From: Sordaria brevicollis
Lineage: Eukaryota; Ascomycota; Sordariomycetes; Sordariales; Sordariaceae
Reading direction: 5' to 3'
Assembly: GCA_033439795.1 (NCBI GenBank)
Contig: JAUTDP010000005.1
Coordinates: forward strand, 2,137,001 to 2,201,000
DNA: 64,000 nucleotides
Shown here: in pieces, positions 13,301-25,827 of the stretch
Layout of the letters: each line of letters begins with the position of its first letter
How positions within the stretch are numbered: position 1 is the first letter of the stretch
Translations under genes and position numbers: made by a program
Notes under the pieces: model-generated
Told to the model about the DNA's origin: nothing
Database searches by the model: none
The model's input: the letters and a program-made list of their open reading frames with translations, nothing else

Positions 13301-14832
13301 GGCAACACCTCGACGCATGTACGGACATGAATCCTCAACTTATCAAGGTAGAAGATGTGGATATACCAGAAACCCACTTGTAAGAAATGTGAAGACGAAC
13401 GGAAGTGCAGTGAAAACTTATTGTAGAGCGTTTCAGATAGAGGAATATCTGCTCAACCTCCTTCACCAATGTCACAACTCACGTTATATGACTCACAGAG
13501 GAAAATCATTCACGAGACTCAAGTTGGCATGAAGCTGGCCGTACGAGACTCACAGAAGAAGATCATGAATTGCATTACGGCAAGATTTTGGCGTTGGTTG
13601 CCTCCAAGTAGGAGTAGTTTTGGTATTATCATCATCCTGATTTGCCATGACATCCTGACAGAAAGGCGAGTGTCTTATTTTTGGCTTTCATACCCTGCGT
13701 TAGTTTCCTTTGGTCTGTTTCCGGGAAGTAAGTGAACGAGGGAAGTGGAGGAATGTTTCGCAAAACTCGCACCTAGAGGTAAACCCGAGCCTTCCCTTGC
13801 TGTGTGGCCTTTTCACCATACCCCTCGCTCTTTCCCAATATCCATGTTACAATTTCCATATCCAGGCAGGCATCAACGAAGGGAACACCCACGGAAAGAG
13901 CAGTAGATTGACAGGTGTCCTCGAGCCGGAATGATGATTGCTCTCCGCTGCTTCCCGTCTGCCCGACGCTCCTGCCGAGCCGGTGTAGGCATCCCGGAAT
14001 ACCGTCTCGCCCGGTTGCTCATAAGCCGGGAATGTGTAAAATAAAGTTACGTCCGAGTCCAAACTCTCCTCCCGATGGCGGCTTGTTGGTCTCATGATGG
14101 AAACATGACCGGCGTGGCAACTCCGTGTTTGTTTACGCACCATACAAGAAGACAATGGCTCGAGTCCGAGCCGGTACAAGATAATCATGGTTGTTTTAAC
14201 CGCCATTTCGTTCTTCTACCCCTTTCGGCCGTAGAGCCCAAACCGAGATGGAAAGGAAGATGTTTAGGGGGAATGTGCTTTGTGGTCATGGCCTCGGGAT
14301 GTCGGGTCGACAGGTAGTTTTTAGGGAGCAACTGAGGGATTTGAATACTCTGTAATAATGAGCCGAAGCGGAAGATGACCAAACAAGAATACTCCATGTA
14401 TGATATCGGTCAGGTCAGGATGTCTTTAGTTCAACTCACAAACGTTACCTGCCAGCTTCCTTGGGTTTTTACTTACCGGGTGACATGCAGTTTTGTGTTA
14501 AGGATATGCAGAGCGGTTACCAAATGGGTGATCTGACATTAGTCTCCATCATTAAGTCTGATGTTGGAAACTGGACACAAGCAGCTCTGATGAGGTTATG
14601 TCTGTGGAAAAACCGCAAGCGACGATCTGGGCAATTCCACGAAGGCGTAGAAACACACACCGTCGCTCACATGTAAGTGGGGATGGCAGACAGATATTTG
14701 CCAGACCGAAATTTGGGTATTACTTCTTTGAGTACATGGTGGCTGTCTATATCAACATTTATTCATTTCCACAAGCCGCAGTATTCGATTCCTTTGGCTC
14801 AATTACACGTCGTTTTCCGTTCTTCTAACAGA
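7394..14832. other. Gene-poor 7.4 kb intergenic region of ordinary composition
   Basis: Both strands hold only short open frames. None shows a domain, biased codon use or convincing splice partners. Composition is ordinary and not RIP-mutated. It should carry the leader and promoter of the RING-PH-VWA gene at its left end and the 3' region of CCT8 at its right end. An imperfect direct repeat containing GACTCACAGA lies at about 13,489-13,513 and 13,542-13,566. Long non-coding transcripts or poorly conserved small genes cannot be excluded by reading alone. Confidence 0.55.
7469..7490 (+). repeat. Homopolymeric G tract of 22 bases
   Basis: An uninterrupted run of 22 G on the plus strand, 76 bp upstream of the start codon of the RING-PH-VWA gene, where it would be a C tract in the leader or promoter. 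Such runs are unstable in length and prone to sequencing error. It could be a mutable promoter element or partly an assembly artefact. Confidence 0.9.
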
Positions 14833-16736
14833 TCAGTCCTCATCCCAGTTAGGGTTGGGACCGGGGGGCTTGGGACCACCGGCCTGTCTGGCGACGATAA
14901 TCTGGTCAACAGAAAGAACCGTCCTGGCAGCTTCGGTGGCGAGCTTGATAGCCCACTGCTTGGTCACGAGGAGGTCGAGAATACCCTCCTTCACGGCATC
15001 AAGGGTACCGGAGTTGTCGTTGTTCTGTGAATCCTGTTAGTCACTGTTCAAGATAGGGGTAAATGTACAGATGGAAACTTACCTCGATATCCACACCCGT
15101 TGACCAGGTGTCCTTCTTCTGGTGGGCGGCATAGAGCCTGCTGAGCACCTCGGTGGCATCCAGACCGGCGCTCTCCGCCAATATCCTAGGAACGACCTCG
15201 AACGCCTCACCATACTTCTTGATAGAGTACTGCGCGAGACCCTGGGTCCTGTCGCCAACAGCCTGTATCCTCTCGACAAGCTGGACCTCAGTGGCGCCGG
15301 CGCCAGGGACCAAGCGAGCATCCTTTGTGATAGCCTTGACGACGTTGACACCGTCATCGACGGCACGCTCAACATCATCGAGGTGGTTCTGAGTAGCGCC
15401 CCGAAGGACGAGGGTTGCTGTCCTTGTGACCTCATCCTCCTGTCTGAACACGGTGACACGGTCACCGCCAATCTCCATCGTCTCCACAACGTCGATGCTG
15501 CCCATCTCGTCGGGCATAGGTGCACCGAGACGGGCCAGGGGAGTGGCACCGACGACTCTGCATACGCGCCTAAGCTCGAACTTGGAAAGAATCTTGATGA
15601 CAAGGATGCCGTATCTGTTGAGGTAGTGCATCGCCAGCTCACCAACTGTGGAGCCGGCAACGACGACTCTGAGACCCGAGTTGTAGAGCTCCTTAACCAC
15701 CGTCTCGAGCTGGTTCTCCTCTCCCTTTGTGAAGTCGAGCATCTCCTGGGCGTTGTGTAGTAGGACGGTGCCCTTGGTCTCGGTCTGGCTGATATCGATG
15801 GGGCAGGTGTAGACACCGACCTTGGCTTTCTTGGCCTTCTTGACGGTGCCGTTGGGCTCCTTGGGGAAGACCATACCCTTGACGACACGGCTCTGGTTCA
15901 AGCTGCCACCCATGATCTTGACGACGCGGATGTTGTCGACGTTGAAGTTGGCGGGATTCTTGGGAAGAACAGCAAGGATGGCCTCGGCGACCAGGTCAGC
16001 AAGGAAGTCTTCGTTGCCGTTCTGCTTGCTGGCAATAACGGTCCTGATGGCCTTGCTGAGGCCGGCCTGCGACCGCAAGTCCTCCACCTTGTCGACCACA
16101 AGCTCCTCCAGGGTATCCAGGGCAATCTTCTGGGCGCGCTCGTAACCGGTGACAATATCTGAAGTCTTGAGACCCATGCGCAACAGGTCCTCGGCCTTCT
16201 TGAGGAGCTCACCGGCGAGGATGATGACAAGGTTGGTAGCATCACCCATCTCGGATTCTTGTTGTTGGGAGGCCATGACCAGAAGCTTAGCGGCGGGGTG
16301 AACGACATCGAGCTCGCGGAGAATGGTGGCAGCGTCGGAGGTCAGGATCATCTTCTGAAGGTGGTTGATGACGATCTTGTTACGTCCATAGGGGCCGAGG
16401 GAGGTCTGGACGGTCGAGGAGATGGCCCTGCAGGCATCGATGTTGCGAAGGACGGCGCCATCCTCGGAATCGTAGCTGTTGTGGTTGTTGTGTCATGGTT
16501 AGAGCCTTTCTTTGTGGTGTTTGTATCTAAGGTTGCGAATCATGAACCCCTTGGGACCGCATAGGCGCAAGCAAGCAAGCAAGCAGAGCCATGGAGGGGA
16601 GTTTGGCGGGGTAGGAACATGACATTGATGCAATAGGCAAAAGCATCAGGGGAATAATGAAAAGAGACAAAACATACTTGTTGTAGCCGCCCTTGAACAG
16701 GCCGGCGTTCGGGGCGTTGGGGATATTCAGAGACAT
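14833..16736 (-). CDS. cct8: T-complex protein 1 subunit theta (CCT8), cytosolic chaperonin
   Basis: Three exons (16736-16678, 16475-15083, 15024-14833) give a 547-residue protein, the normal length for the theta subunit. CCT is the hetero-oligomeric ATP-driven ring that folds actin, tubulin and other cytosolic proteins. The N-terminus MSLNIPNAPNAGLFKGGYNK is typical of theta. The ATP-binding segments of group II chaperonins follow: TSLGPYGRNKIVINH, the GDATNLVIILAGELL motif (DGTN class, here DATN), and later VPGAGATEVQL. Theta-specific stretches include RVVKIMGGSLNQSRVVKGMVF and FELRRVCRVVGATPLARLGAP. The C-terminus ends PNWDED. DATN instead of DGTN at the nucleotide site is the one visible departure from the common motif. 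The first intron is 202 nt; the second, 58 nt, has the donor GTAAGT. It is a constitutive housekeeping gene whose upstream region borders the RIP island. Confidence 0.96.
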
Positions 16737-17142
16737 GGTGGGCTTCGATTCTGGTGTTTCTCCTGAATCTTTGTTGTTTGGTCGGGCTTCCTCCGTCTTG
16801 CGGTGTCTTCGCTGGCCATAGCCAAAGTGCCAAATGGACCTCCCTCCTCTCAGGAGCTCCCCCCAGGCGGTGCGGGGCCCACAAAAAAAGTCGATGAAGC
16901 GGATAGAAGACAGCAGTGGCGGGCTTGCGGCAGGCAACAGCTGCTGGCATATGTGGATAGGGGAGCTCTAGACTTTCCGCTCTGCTCACCGCAGCAAAAG
17001 ATTGAAGCACAGACCTATACGATTAACGCTATACGCTTATTCCAAAGCATCCCTTGATTTCATCGTCGACCTTCGAAACAGCATCCATGACAGCGGGCAC
17101 ATCTGGGACCTCCAGCTTGGGGACACCGGAAATAGTGGACCA
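16737..17142. other. CCT8 promoter region and edge of the RIP island
   Basis: This spacer of normal composition separates the CCT8 start from the inverted repeat. On the minus strand, the sequence at about 17,040-17,140 reads SGVPKLEVPDVPAVMDAVSK in one frame, with the look of coding sequence. No complete gene can be built, so it may be the stump of a gene cut off by the island. Confidence 0.4.
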
Positions 17143-17217
17143 TTCCCACACTCAAACGTCTTGACAGTCTTGGCGTGCATGAAATCCGAGTTGAGCTGGC
17201 CATAACAATAAGCAAAC
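17143..17217 (-). repeat. Left copy of inverted repeat flanking the RIP island
   Basis: Positions 17,143-17,202 are the exact reverse complement of 37,471-37,530 (60 of 60 bases). Weaker similarity extends to 17,217, with a 3-base gap. Each copy lies in sequence of normal composition just outside the AT-rich block. At this length it is below the size that triggers RIP in Neurospora (roughly 400 bp), which explains why it escaped mutation. Confidence 0.9.
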
Positions 17218-17709
17218 GGATTTGATAGAATCGACCAACTTTGACCATTTTCATCAATTTATCCTTCTTCTCTGCATTAAAATCGACAAAAACTGGCGCA
17301 AAACAACGAGTTTTAAATATAGATAATAATTGCTATTTCTTCTATTATTTTTTACTATCCCTATATTTGTTTTATTATTATTATCGCTATATAATATAAT
17401 TAATATTCCGAATGAGAACTAACGCGCCGTTATCTATATAATAATTTATAATAACGAGCCCGTAAAGGATATTATTATTAATACTAAAGTTAGCGAACGT
17501 ATTATATATCGATATAAACGCAATTTCAAACTTTTTAATAATATATAATTCTTATTAAAAGTACCCTAAAATATTAGAAAACTCCCTATAGGAGTTATAG
17601 AGGTATAATTACCTTTATACTAATATTAATATTAATATTAAGTATAATTACTAATTAATATATTATAAAGAAAGTTATAGAGTTATTAATCTTAAAGTTA
17701 GCGTTATAT

Positions 17710-18365
17710 TTCGACGAGATTTGTACTTTTTTAATTAAAGAATACGACGTATATATATCGACCGAAACCGTAATTCGCTATTTACGTTAAAAACGTTAGA
17801 AAAAGAAAAAATTGGTATTTAAAGCGGTATAATAAGAGTTTAAGCTAGTAGTTAATTAAATAATAAAAATATCCTTATTTATTAGCGAAATATTTATATT
17901 TTGTAATAAATTTAGTATAGATCGACGTAATAGAGTTTGTAAATACGGATAGGCTCCCCGCGGCGTTATTATTATTTAGTTTAGTACTTTTGAACGTAAT
18001 AAGCGGTATTATTTTCTTCTAATTATATTAATCGATAATTTAATTAAAATAATAGTATTTAAGAGTATAACCGACGCGTTTAATTTTATAAAGTAATTAC
18101 GAGAATGTATTCTTATTATTATAAATCCCTTCTTTAATTATAATAGTATTTTAATAATAAATAATATTAATTGGTATTTGCAGTAGGAATTATATTACGT
18201 ATACGTTGAAGTAAGTATTTTATTTTAGTATTTACCGTTATATTCCCTAGAATTTAACCCGATCGAAGCGTATTTTAGTAATTTTAAAAAGTTAATAAAG
18301 AGAAATTACTTAAATAAAAGTAGGAATACTATAAGTAACCCTAATTTTATTAATTTTATTCGTTA
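17710..18365 (+). pseudogene. Tc1/mariner-type (DDE_3) transposase relic
   Basis: One frame, interrupted by RIP-type stops, reads as a transposase. There is a helix-turn-helix part (STETVIRYLR) near 17,755, then a catalytic-domain start (DESGID-like CNKFSIDRRNRVRKYG, with GWAPRG-like end) near 17,915-17,965, and a closing YSLEFNPIEAYFSNFKKLI near 18,245-18,290. That closing segment corresponds to the YSPDLNPIE motif of the IS630/Tc1/mariner superfamily, whose final Glu is the third catalytic residue. Terminal inverted repeats were not found. The element is dead. Confidence 0.75.
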
Positions 18366-19710
18366 AATAATTATTAAAATTGGTTATAAAGTAGAATAAA
18401 TCCGCGGTTATTATTGAAATTTTAAATTAATTATAAATAACGTTAATAAGGATAAAAATTACGTTAATATATATATTAAAGAGTTGAAGGAGTTTTAAGA
18501 AATTAGTAACGTTAATAGGTAGAAGAGTTCGAAACCGCTAAAGTAACGTAGGGAGCGTTAGAGAATAACGGTAATCTATATACAATATATTTAATTTACT
18601 TATATTTATTTATATAATAATAAAAAAAATCGAAAAAATGTATTAGAGTCGTACTAGATCGAGCGCTAGTATTTATTTATATAATAATAAAATAATTGAA
18701 AAAGATTGTGTAAAACCGTTAGAATCCTTCTTCTTCCCTATTATAAATCGATTCGTTATAGCTCCTTTGTATTTACGTAATTTACTATAGTATTGGCCGC
18801 TATAATAGTAAGAATTTGGGTAACGTTATATTCGAAAATAATAGCGTAATCGTTTAAATATAGGTTATTTAGTCGCGTAATGAAGTTGTATTAGGTATTT
18901 AGTATAAGTATAACGGTTAATATATATAATAGAAGGGTAAAAAAGTATATTAATTATAAAACCCGTTAATTTCTTTAATGTTAGATTATTCCAATTTAAG
19001 GTACTATTTAATATTATCCTTCAACGTAGTATGGAGCTTTGGTGTAAAATTTAGGGTAGTAAATTAATTATACGGTTAGTTTCGAAGGGTAATAATATTA
19101 ATAATGGCCGTATTTAATCCTTTTAGTATATTCCGTAATATAATTAGCGTTTACGATGTTGTAACCGCTTATTTATTTTTATTAATGTAGTATTTTCGAT
19201 AAAAAGATTTGAAAAATTCGGTAATAAATTTAGTTAGTGTACGGTTTTACGGCGGTAATAGTAGTAGTAAGGACGGTGTAATTTATTAATTATATTCCTC
19301 CTATTCGTTTATAACCGAAGGCGGTATAATTGAAGGGGGTATTGGAAGGATCGAGAGGGATATAAAAGGTACCCGCTTAGTATTTATAGTAGAGGAGGGA
19401 AGAGGATTATATTTTGCCGCTAAAATAGCGCGGTCGGTTAATTAATTATAAAATACGGTTATAAAATATTTAGAAGGTAATTTATTAATAATATTATTAA
19501 TAATATTAGGCGCGCTAATATTGTATATAATAATATTAAGCAAAGTCGCCGTAGTACCCGGTATTAGTACGTTAATTTGGCTAATTATAGAGGTAGCCGC
19601 AATAAATGGAGGTAATTATAGAGTATAATATAGAGGGTAATTATATAGAGGGGGAGGGAGATTATAGGGGTAATACGGTTAGTATAAGAGGTATAAATAG
19701 TATAGGTATA
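18366..19710. other. Unassigned RIP-mutated sequence between two elements
   Basis: No recognisable protein or element end. It contains a short direct duplication starting ATTTATTTATATAATAATAA at 18,604 and again at 18,671, and a purine-rich, GGTAATTATA-containing stretch at about 19,600-19,700. It may be the remainder of the mariner-type element or of another repeat. Confidence 0.5.
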
Positions 19711-20033
19711 TGATACAGGACACCTTGTTTACTGGTATTACATGTAATATTACTTGAACCGATTGAATTGAATAGGGGCATGGGCATACGGGTGCCATGT
19801 CCGACCGGCTTGGTAGCAGCTACTTGGTAGCTGTAGCCGCGCCGCGACTAGCGCGCGTTCTATAGTGGGTACGCGCCGCGTTAAACCTACTTTAGGATTT
19901 CTATAAAGGATTCCTATAGAAGGGTAGCCTTCGGTTCGCCTTCTCCTTCTTATATTATCTTCTTTTTTTATTACTTTAATACTATTATTATTTTTATACG
20001 TTTAGTATTTAAAATACTTAGGTTACCCTATTA
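19711..20033 (+). repeat. 5' LTR of the gypsy element
   Basis: This LTR starts with TG and ends in CTATTA, where an original CA end could have become TA by RIP. It differs from the 3' LTR largely by C/T and G/A changes. Its first 130 bp keep many CA and TG dinucleotides, so this part is far less mutated than the matching part of the 3' LTR. Confidence 0.9.
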
Positions 20034-23000
20034 TATAGTAATTGCAATTGCAACGGTAATAATTATACTATTTTTTAATCGCATTTTTTATTAAATTGCG
20101 ATTGATCTTTAGTAAGTTTTTTTGAATTTACAGCGATCGTTTAGACCTTGTATCGTAAAATATCGACCCCGCGATTACAATCCTTACTTCCTAAATATTT
20201 ATTTACTCTACACATTGTAAGATAGTATAATAGAAACCGCTTATTTTAAATTCGTAAATTATTAATTGTAAAATAAGTATTAGGAATTCCTTTTTCAATT
20301 TACACTTTTTCTATACTATTATATTCGCGTCGGTTCGCATTAATAATAGTATTTTAATACTTTATTACCCCGATCCGAATAATTTTTATAAAATCCTTCG
20401 ATACGAAGGGTAATACGACCCAATTCGTCGTAAAATAGCTTAATTAATTCCTTCAAAAATATTTCGATTATTAATCGAAAAATAGGTATACGGTAAATTT
20501 AATATTCCGATTTATAATTATTCCCTTATTTTCCTATTATATTTTACCCTTTTTCGTAAATTTAATTAAAAATAGTTCGTATTAATAAAAGGTTTTATTA
20601 TATTTAATAAAGACCTTTCTTAATTATAAATAATTTTGCGTAAATTTTTATATAAAATATCCGCTCCCTTAATTATAAATATAACCGAATATAATATTAG
20701 TAAAGGAAATTAAAATAATAATAATTTTATAGGTAACCTTCTCTCTATTATAGTTAGTATTTTCTCCTTATTATGTAGCTTATTTCGATGTTCGGCCCGC
20801 TTTGCTTTTTAATTTTCTATTACGTTATTTATCGTCCTTTTTATTATATTTTAAATATTTTCGACCTTAACCGGTTAAATAAACAACCTCCTTCTATTTT
20901 AGCCGTTTAAGCCGTTTAATTTTCTAATTATTAAAATATCGCCTTCGAAATATTCCCCGGTTTATAATACCCGCGATTTAATTATTCTTAATCGTAGCGA
21001 TAAGGATAGCGACGATAGTTAGGTTTTAAAATATATTACGTATAAAAAGATTTAATCCTATATTAATAAAATCGAAGCCAATATACGTAAATAAAATAAA
21101 ATTATTAAATATAATATTACTATTATTAATAAATATATAAACGATTATTTCGTTAAGAAAAATAAGGAGGATAAAGAACGCGATAATGAAAATACCGAAG
21201 TATTTATCGAAATTAATAAAGAATTTTAAGGAATTTACATTGAATTTAACGAAATTCGTAATATTATATTTAAGAATTACGAAGAAATTATATTTTATTT
21301 GGCCCTACGTATAAATAAAGCCTCTTATAAATATAATGAATTTATATTTAATAATTTCCTTTACTCTTTAGGCAATATATCCACTAAAATTATTATTCGC
21401 GATTAATCCTCTTCTAACTATTTATTTAATTTTATAAACTTTAATAACGGCTCTCCCAACCTATTTAATTATATTAAAATTAAATTTCGTACTAAATAAT
21501 TTAATACCCCGTTTCCTTATACCTATAACGACGTTACTATTAATAGCCTTTATAATAAAATTAATTTCGGATAATTCGATATTAAATTTATAAATAATAA
21601 GGAGTAGGTAGTTTTCGATTTCCTTATAGTAATTAAGGATTACGAAATTAAATTTAATAAACGCGAGGATAAATTTACTTAGAGAAAGGATATATTCGCC
21701 AAAATTATTATTAATAATACGAAAATCTATTAAAAGCATTTGGTAGAAATGCGCGAACTCTTTAAATAATTTCGTTTTATATTTTCTATAACCGATAAAG
21801 TAATTTAAAATATAAATAGCTTTAAAGGCGCTCCGCCTAATAAACTACGCGGTATTACCACCGCGTTTAATAATAACGGTAATAATAATAATATTTATAA
21901 TTCTTTTTCTAATAATAACCCCGATAAGCATTATAAATATCGCGTAAATATTTATGAAGGTAAAAAACTTATAGAGGATAATTTTAATAATAAATTTTCT
22001 AATAAATCGTTTAATAAATTCACTAATTAATTTAAACGTTATAAGCCCGAAATACTAGCCGCTTTCGAAATTAATAAGCGTAAATATTATATTAATATTC
22101 GCTCTAATTTAAAATATATTTTCGTCGAATCCGATAAGGAGGATTAAAATATTATGCATTAAATTAATGCCCGTAATAAAAATAAGTAAATTGCCGAATC
22201 CGGTAATAAACCTAATTATAAAAAATATTATAAAAATTGAATTAATTTACGTAAGAAGTACAATAAATCCGATGGCGAATTTAATTATAAAAAATATTAT
22301 AAAATTTAGGCTATTTCCCGAAAAAAGTACGAAGAATCCGATAACGAATTTAATTATAAAAAATATTGTACTTTATATAAAATATATTACCGTCGCTCTA
22401 AGAATTATAGATACGATTTTTCTAATTCGTTAAATTCGGATTCGGAGGATTAATTTAATTATACCGTTCATTATAAGTTCCTTAAAATTAAATTTAAATA
22501 TAAGTTTAAGAGAATTATTAAATATAATAATTCTTCGGACTTTAATTCCGATTCCGACTCCGACGTTAAATTAAATAAAATTAAAAAAAATAATATCGGT
22601 ATTTTTAACCCTTTTTACCCAAACCCCGATAATATAAGTATAATTAATAATAAAAAGATATTATTTATACCGACCTAATTATATTCTACAACGCCGTTTT
22701 AACTTTCTTCGAAGATAAAAAAACCTACGATACCTATACTAAATAATTTACCCGTTTTTAACCTTCTTTTTTTTAAAAAGCTATAAAACTATAGTAATAT
22801 AATTAAATTACCCTTAAAGAACGTATAAAACTCTATAGCGATATTTATAAATTTATATCCGTTTTAATCGAACGATTCCGCCCCAATTCCGTTATAATTA
22901 TTTATAAATTTAGCGAAGGACGTTTACTTTTAAAATATATCGTTAAAGATAATAACGTTTTAATATTATTCGTTATAAAAAAGATTTATTAAATACGTAT

Positions 23001-23899
23001 TATAAATATCCTTTTTAAATATAGCGATAATTAATATAAAATTATAATTTAGATTTAATTAATAATAAGCTTTAATATTAAAATTATTATCCTTACGCTT
23101 TTAATTAAAAGAAAGATATATTACTACTTCGCAATTTTCGAAAATACCCGTAAAGTATTTATATTATACACCCAAAATAAATATCCGTACGTTAAATTTA
23201 ATTTATCTTTTAGTAAATTATTAATTAATAATACCGTACCTTTTATTCGTAATAGCCGTACTAATAACTTTAGCGCTAATTATACTAACGACCGTAATTT
23301 TAATCGTATTAGCGATTATAGAAATAATTATATTAATAATTATACTAGTAATTACGATAACGATTATAATTATAGTAATAATAAAAACCGAAATTCCTAG
23401 TAGAATAATAATTATAATAAAAATAAGGAGGATAGGGAGTACGTTTATTATATTACTTTAAATTTAAATATAAATAAGAAGGACGGTTTAAATACCGACG
23501 TTATTAATTATATTAACAATTCGGATATTAATAATAATAATAATTTAGAAATTAGCGTTTATTACGTATATAATAGCGAATTAATTTATTTTAAGTATTT
23601 AAAGGAATTCGATTCGGTAATTATTAAACGTTAATATATAAAAGGTTATAAATATATTAAATAGCCTACTATCGAAACGATATTACCTTTAGACCCTTAT
23701 TAACGTAAATACGGTAAATATAAAGAAATTTTCTTATCTTATAATTTATTATTCGTATATTTCGATATTTATTAAGGACCGTCCTTTAATAAATTTGATA
23801 TAATTTATTATATTAATACTTTTTTAATTAAATAAATTTAATTATATAAGGAAGAGAAATTAAATAAAGGATTTTTATTTAATTTTACCTATTTACGAA
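20034..23899 (+). pseudogene. gag-like region of the gypsy element
   Basis: RIP-degraded region between the 5' LTR and the protease. Broken frames rich in Asn, Asp, Glu and Lys read like a gag protein with acidic and basic low-complexity parts. No intact zinc knuckle could be fixed. The assignment rests mainly on position upstream of the protease. Confidence 0.55.
22190..22375 (+). repeat. Three-unit tandem repeat inside gag-like region
   Basis: Three copies of a unit of about 69-72 bp, each containing TTTAATTATAAAAAATATT (the first copy CCTAATTATAAAAAATATT). Unit length is a multiple of three, and each unit reads a short block of the type ESD-x-EFNYKKYYK, so it was probably a protein-level repeat. 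Confidence 0.75.
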
Positions 23900-25812
23900 T
23901 TTTTATTAAAATTACCCCCGCCTTTTTAAATATAAAAATTTATATTAATTTAGGAGTTAGTAAGATTATTATCGATTATGCGTTCCTATAAATAATAGAA
24001 TATTTTATATTAATCGATTATTCGATTAAAATTAGAAGAATAGGAGGTAAAATTATTAAATTTATAAAGTAAGCGACGTTTACCTTCTATTTTTTAAGAA
24101 AAGATTATAAGGGAAATTTAATATTATTAAAAACCGTCGCCGCCGGATGGGTAATAGATAAATTCGAATTAAATTTCTTATTCGCTAATTCGTTTTTTTA
24201 CCCGCGTTAAATTTATATCGATTATTAAGCCGCCGAAGTATTATTTCCCTAAGATAATTTTAATATTACCTTTAAAGTATTAAAGGATTTTAAATCCTAT
24301 ATTAAAAAAATAATCTTATCGAAGAAAATTATTCTTCGATTAGGTAAAGAACGTATAATTCCCGTCTTTTATAAATTATTCCTAAAGGATAAAAAGTTTT
24401 TATTTATTTTAAATTATAAAATTATTATTAATATAATTATTAACGTACGTACTCTATACGTTATATTCGTACGAAATTCCTCGATTAACCCGCTTACTTT
24501 TTAATATAAATATTATATCGGTACGATTTTTGAAAATAAAGCGGACGGATACTTTTCTACTTTATAAGTAAATATTTGCGAAATTGCAATCGCTATAGAA
24601 ATTTTTAATATTATAGAAAATAATTTAATTCTATTAATATTCGAAATAATTAAAATTATTACCAATAATTATACCGTTTTTATTAATATTAAATTCGATT
24701 TAACCTTTAATATAAAATTTATAATCGTTACCGAAGGTAGTAAAATAAAAACCCCCGTACCCGACGTTTAATTAAAAGTTTTTAAAAAATAATTTATATT
24801 AAGTATCTGTATAAATGAAAAAGCTCCCGAAATTATTACGAAAGAGGGAATTTATATTTATACTAATAATAAAAAAATTGTTACGGCCTTCGAAAAATTT
24901 GTTAATAAATTCCCTAATTTATAGAAGGAAGGCGGATTAATAAATATACCCGAAGAACATATAATAAAGGTTCCTTTAATTAATAATTAGTAAAATTATA
25001 AAATAGCCGTACGTTTTTACTTATTAAATAAGAAAGATTAAGTAATTATAAACGAAATTTTTAACGCTCTCTATAAATAAAATAAAATAAATTGGGTTAA
25101 ATACGCTACGCCGTTCGCTTATTTAATTTTTATAATTTAGCGAAAAATTCGAATAGGATTAAAAGGCTAATTAGTTATTAACCTTCGGATTTTTAATAGC
25201 TTAATAATTTTAAATAATTACTTTTTTCCATTCTAAAGAGAAATTATTACATTTATAAGAAATAAAGTTATTATTACGGTAATCGATGCTATTGCTTTCT
25301 TTTATTAATTTAGGGTATAATAAAAGTACTAGGACCGTTTTACGTTAATAATTTATTAGGGATTAGAATAACCGACCGTTATATAAATAAATTTTAAAAA
25401 TACTTTAACCTACGTTTAGAAATTTATAAATATATTATTAAAGGATTATAAAAATTATTATTAAATTTATATTAATAATATAATTATTATTAACGATATT
25501 ATTAATAATTATTTATAATATTTCGATATAATTTTCTCCTTATTTATTTCGAAGAATATTATTTTCTCGCTTAAGAAATCGTACGTAAATTACTTTAACG
25601 TTAAACTCTTAGGGTTCTACGTCGATAAATTCGGTATATTTATTATAAAAGATTATATCGAAATATTTAAAAATTTAGCCTTCCCTTTTAATTTAAAGGT
25701 TTTAGAGTAGTATATCGGTAATTTTAATTTTCTACGCTATTTAATCGCGTACTATATTTAATTAATCGAATTATTATAAAATCGTAAAATATCCCTCTTA
25801 ATAATTAATAAG
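23900..25812 (+). pseudogene. Protease and reverse transcriptase part of gypsy pol
   Basis: The protease active site can be seen at about 23,940 as YINLGVSKIIIDYAFL, the RIP-altered counterpart of a DSGAS-type retroviral-like aspartic protease. The reverse transcriptase catalytic region is at about 25,475-25,660: YINNIII stands where gypsy elements have YIDDI, followed by SLKKSYVNYFNVKLLGFYVDKFG, the usual K-S-x-L-G-x-x-x thumb. The frame leads directly up to the nested LINE insertion point. Confidence 0.8.
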
Positions 25813-25827
25813 GAATAAGGTAAAATA
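25813..25827 (+). repeat. Target-site duplication, left copy (nested LINE)
   Basis: GAATAAGGTAAAATA, identical to 32,796-32,810. Joining the gypsy sequence at this point restores a continuous connection-domain reading between reverse transcriptase and RNase H. Confidence 0.8.
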
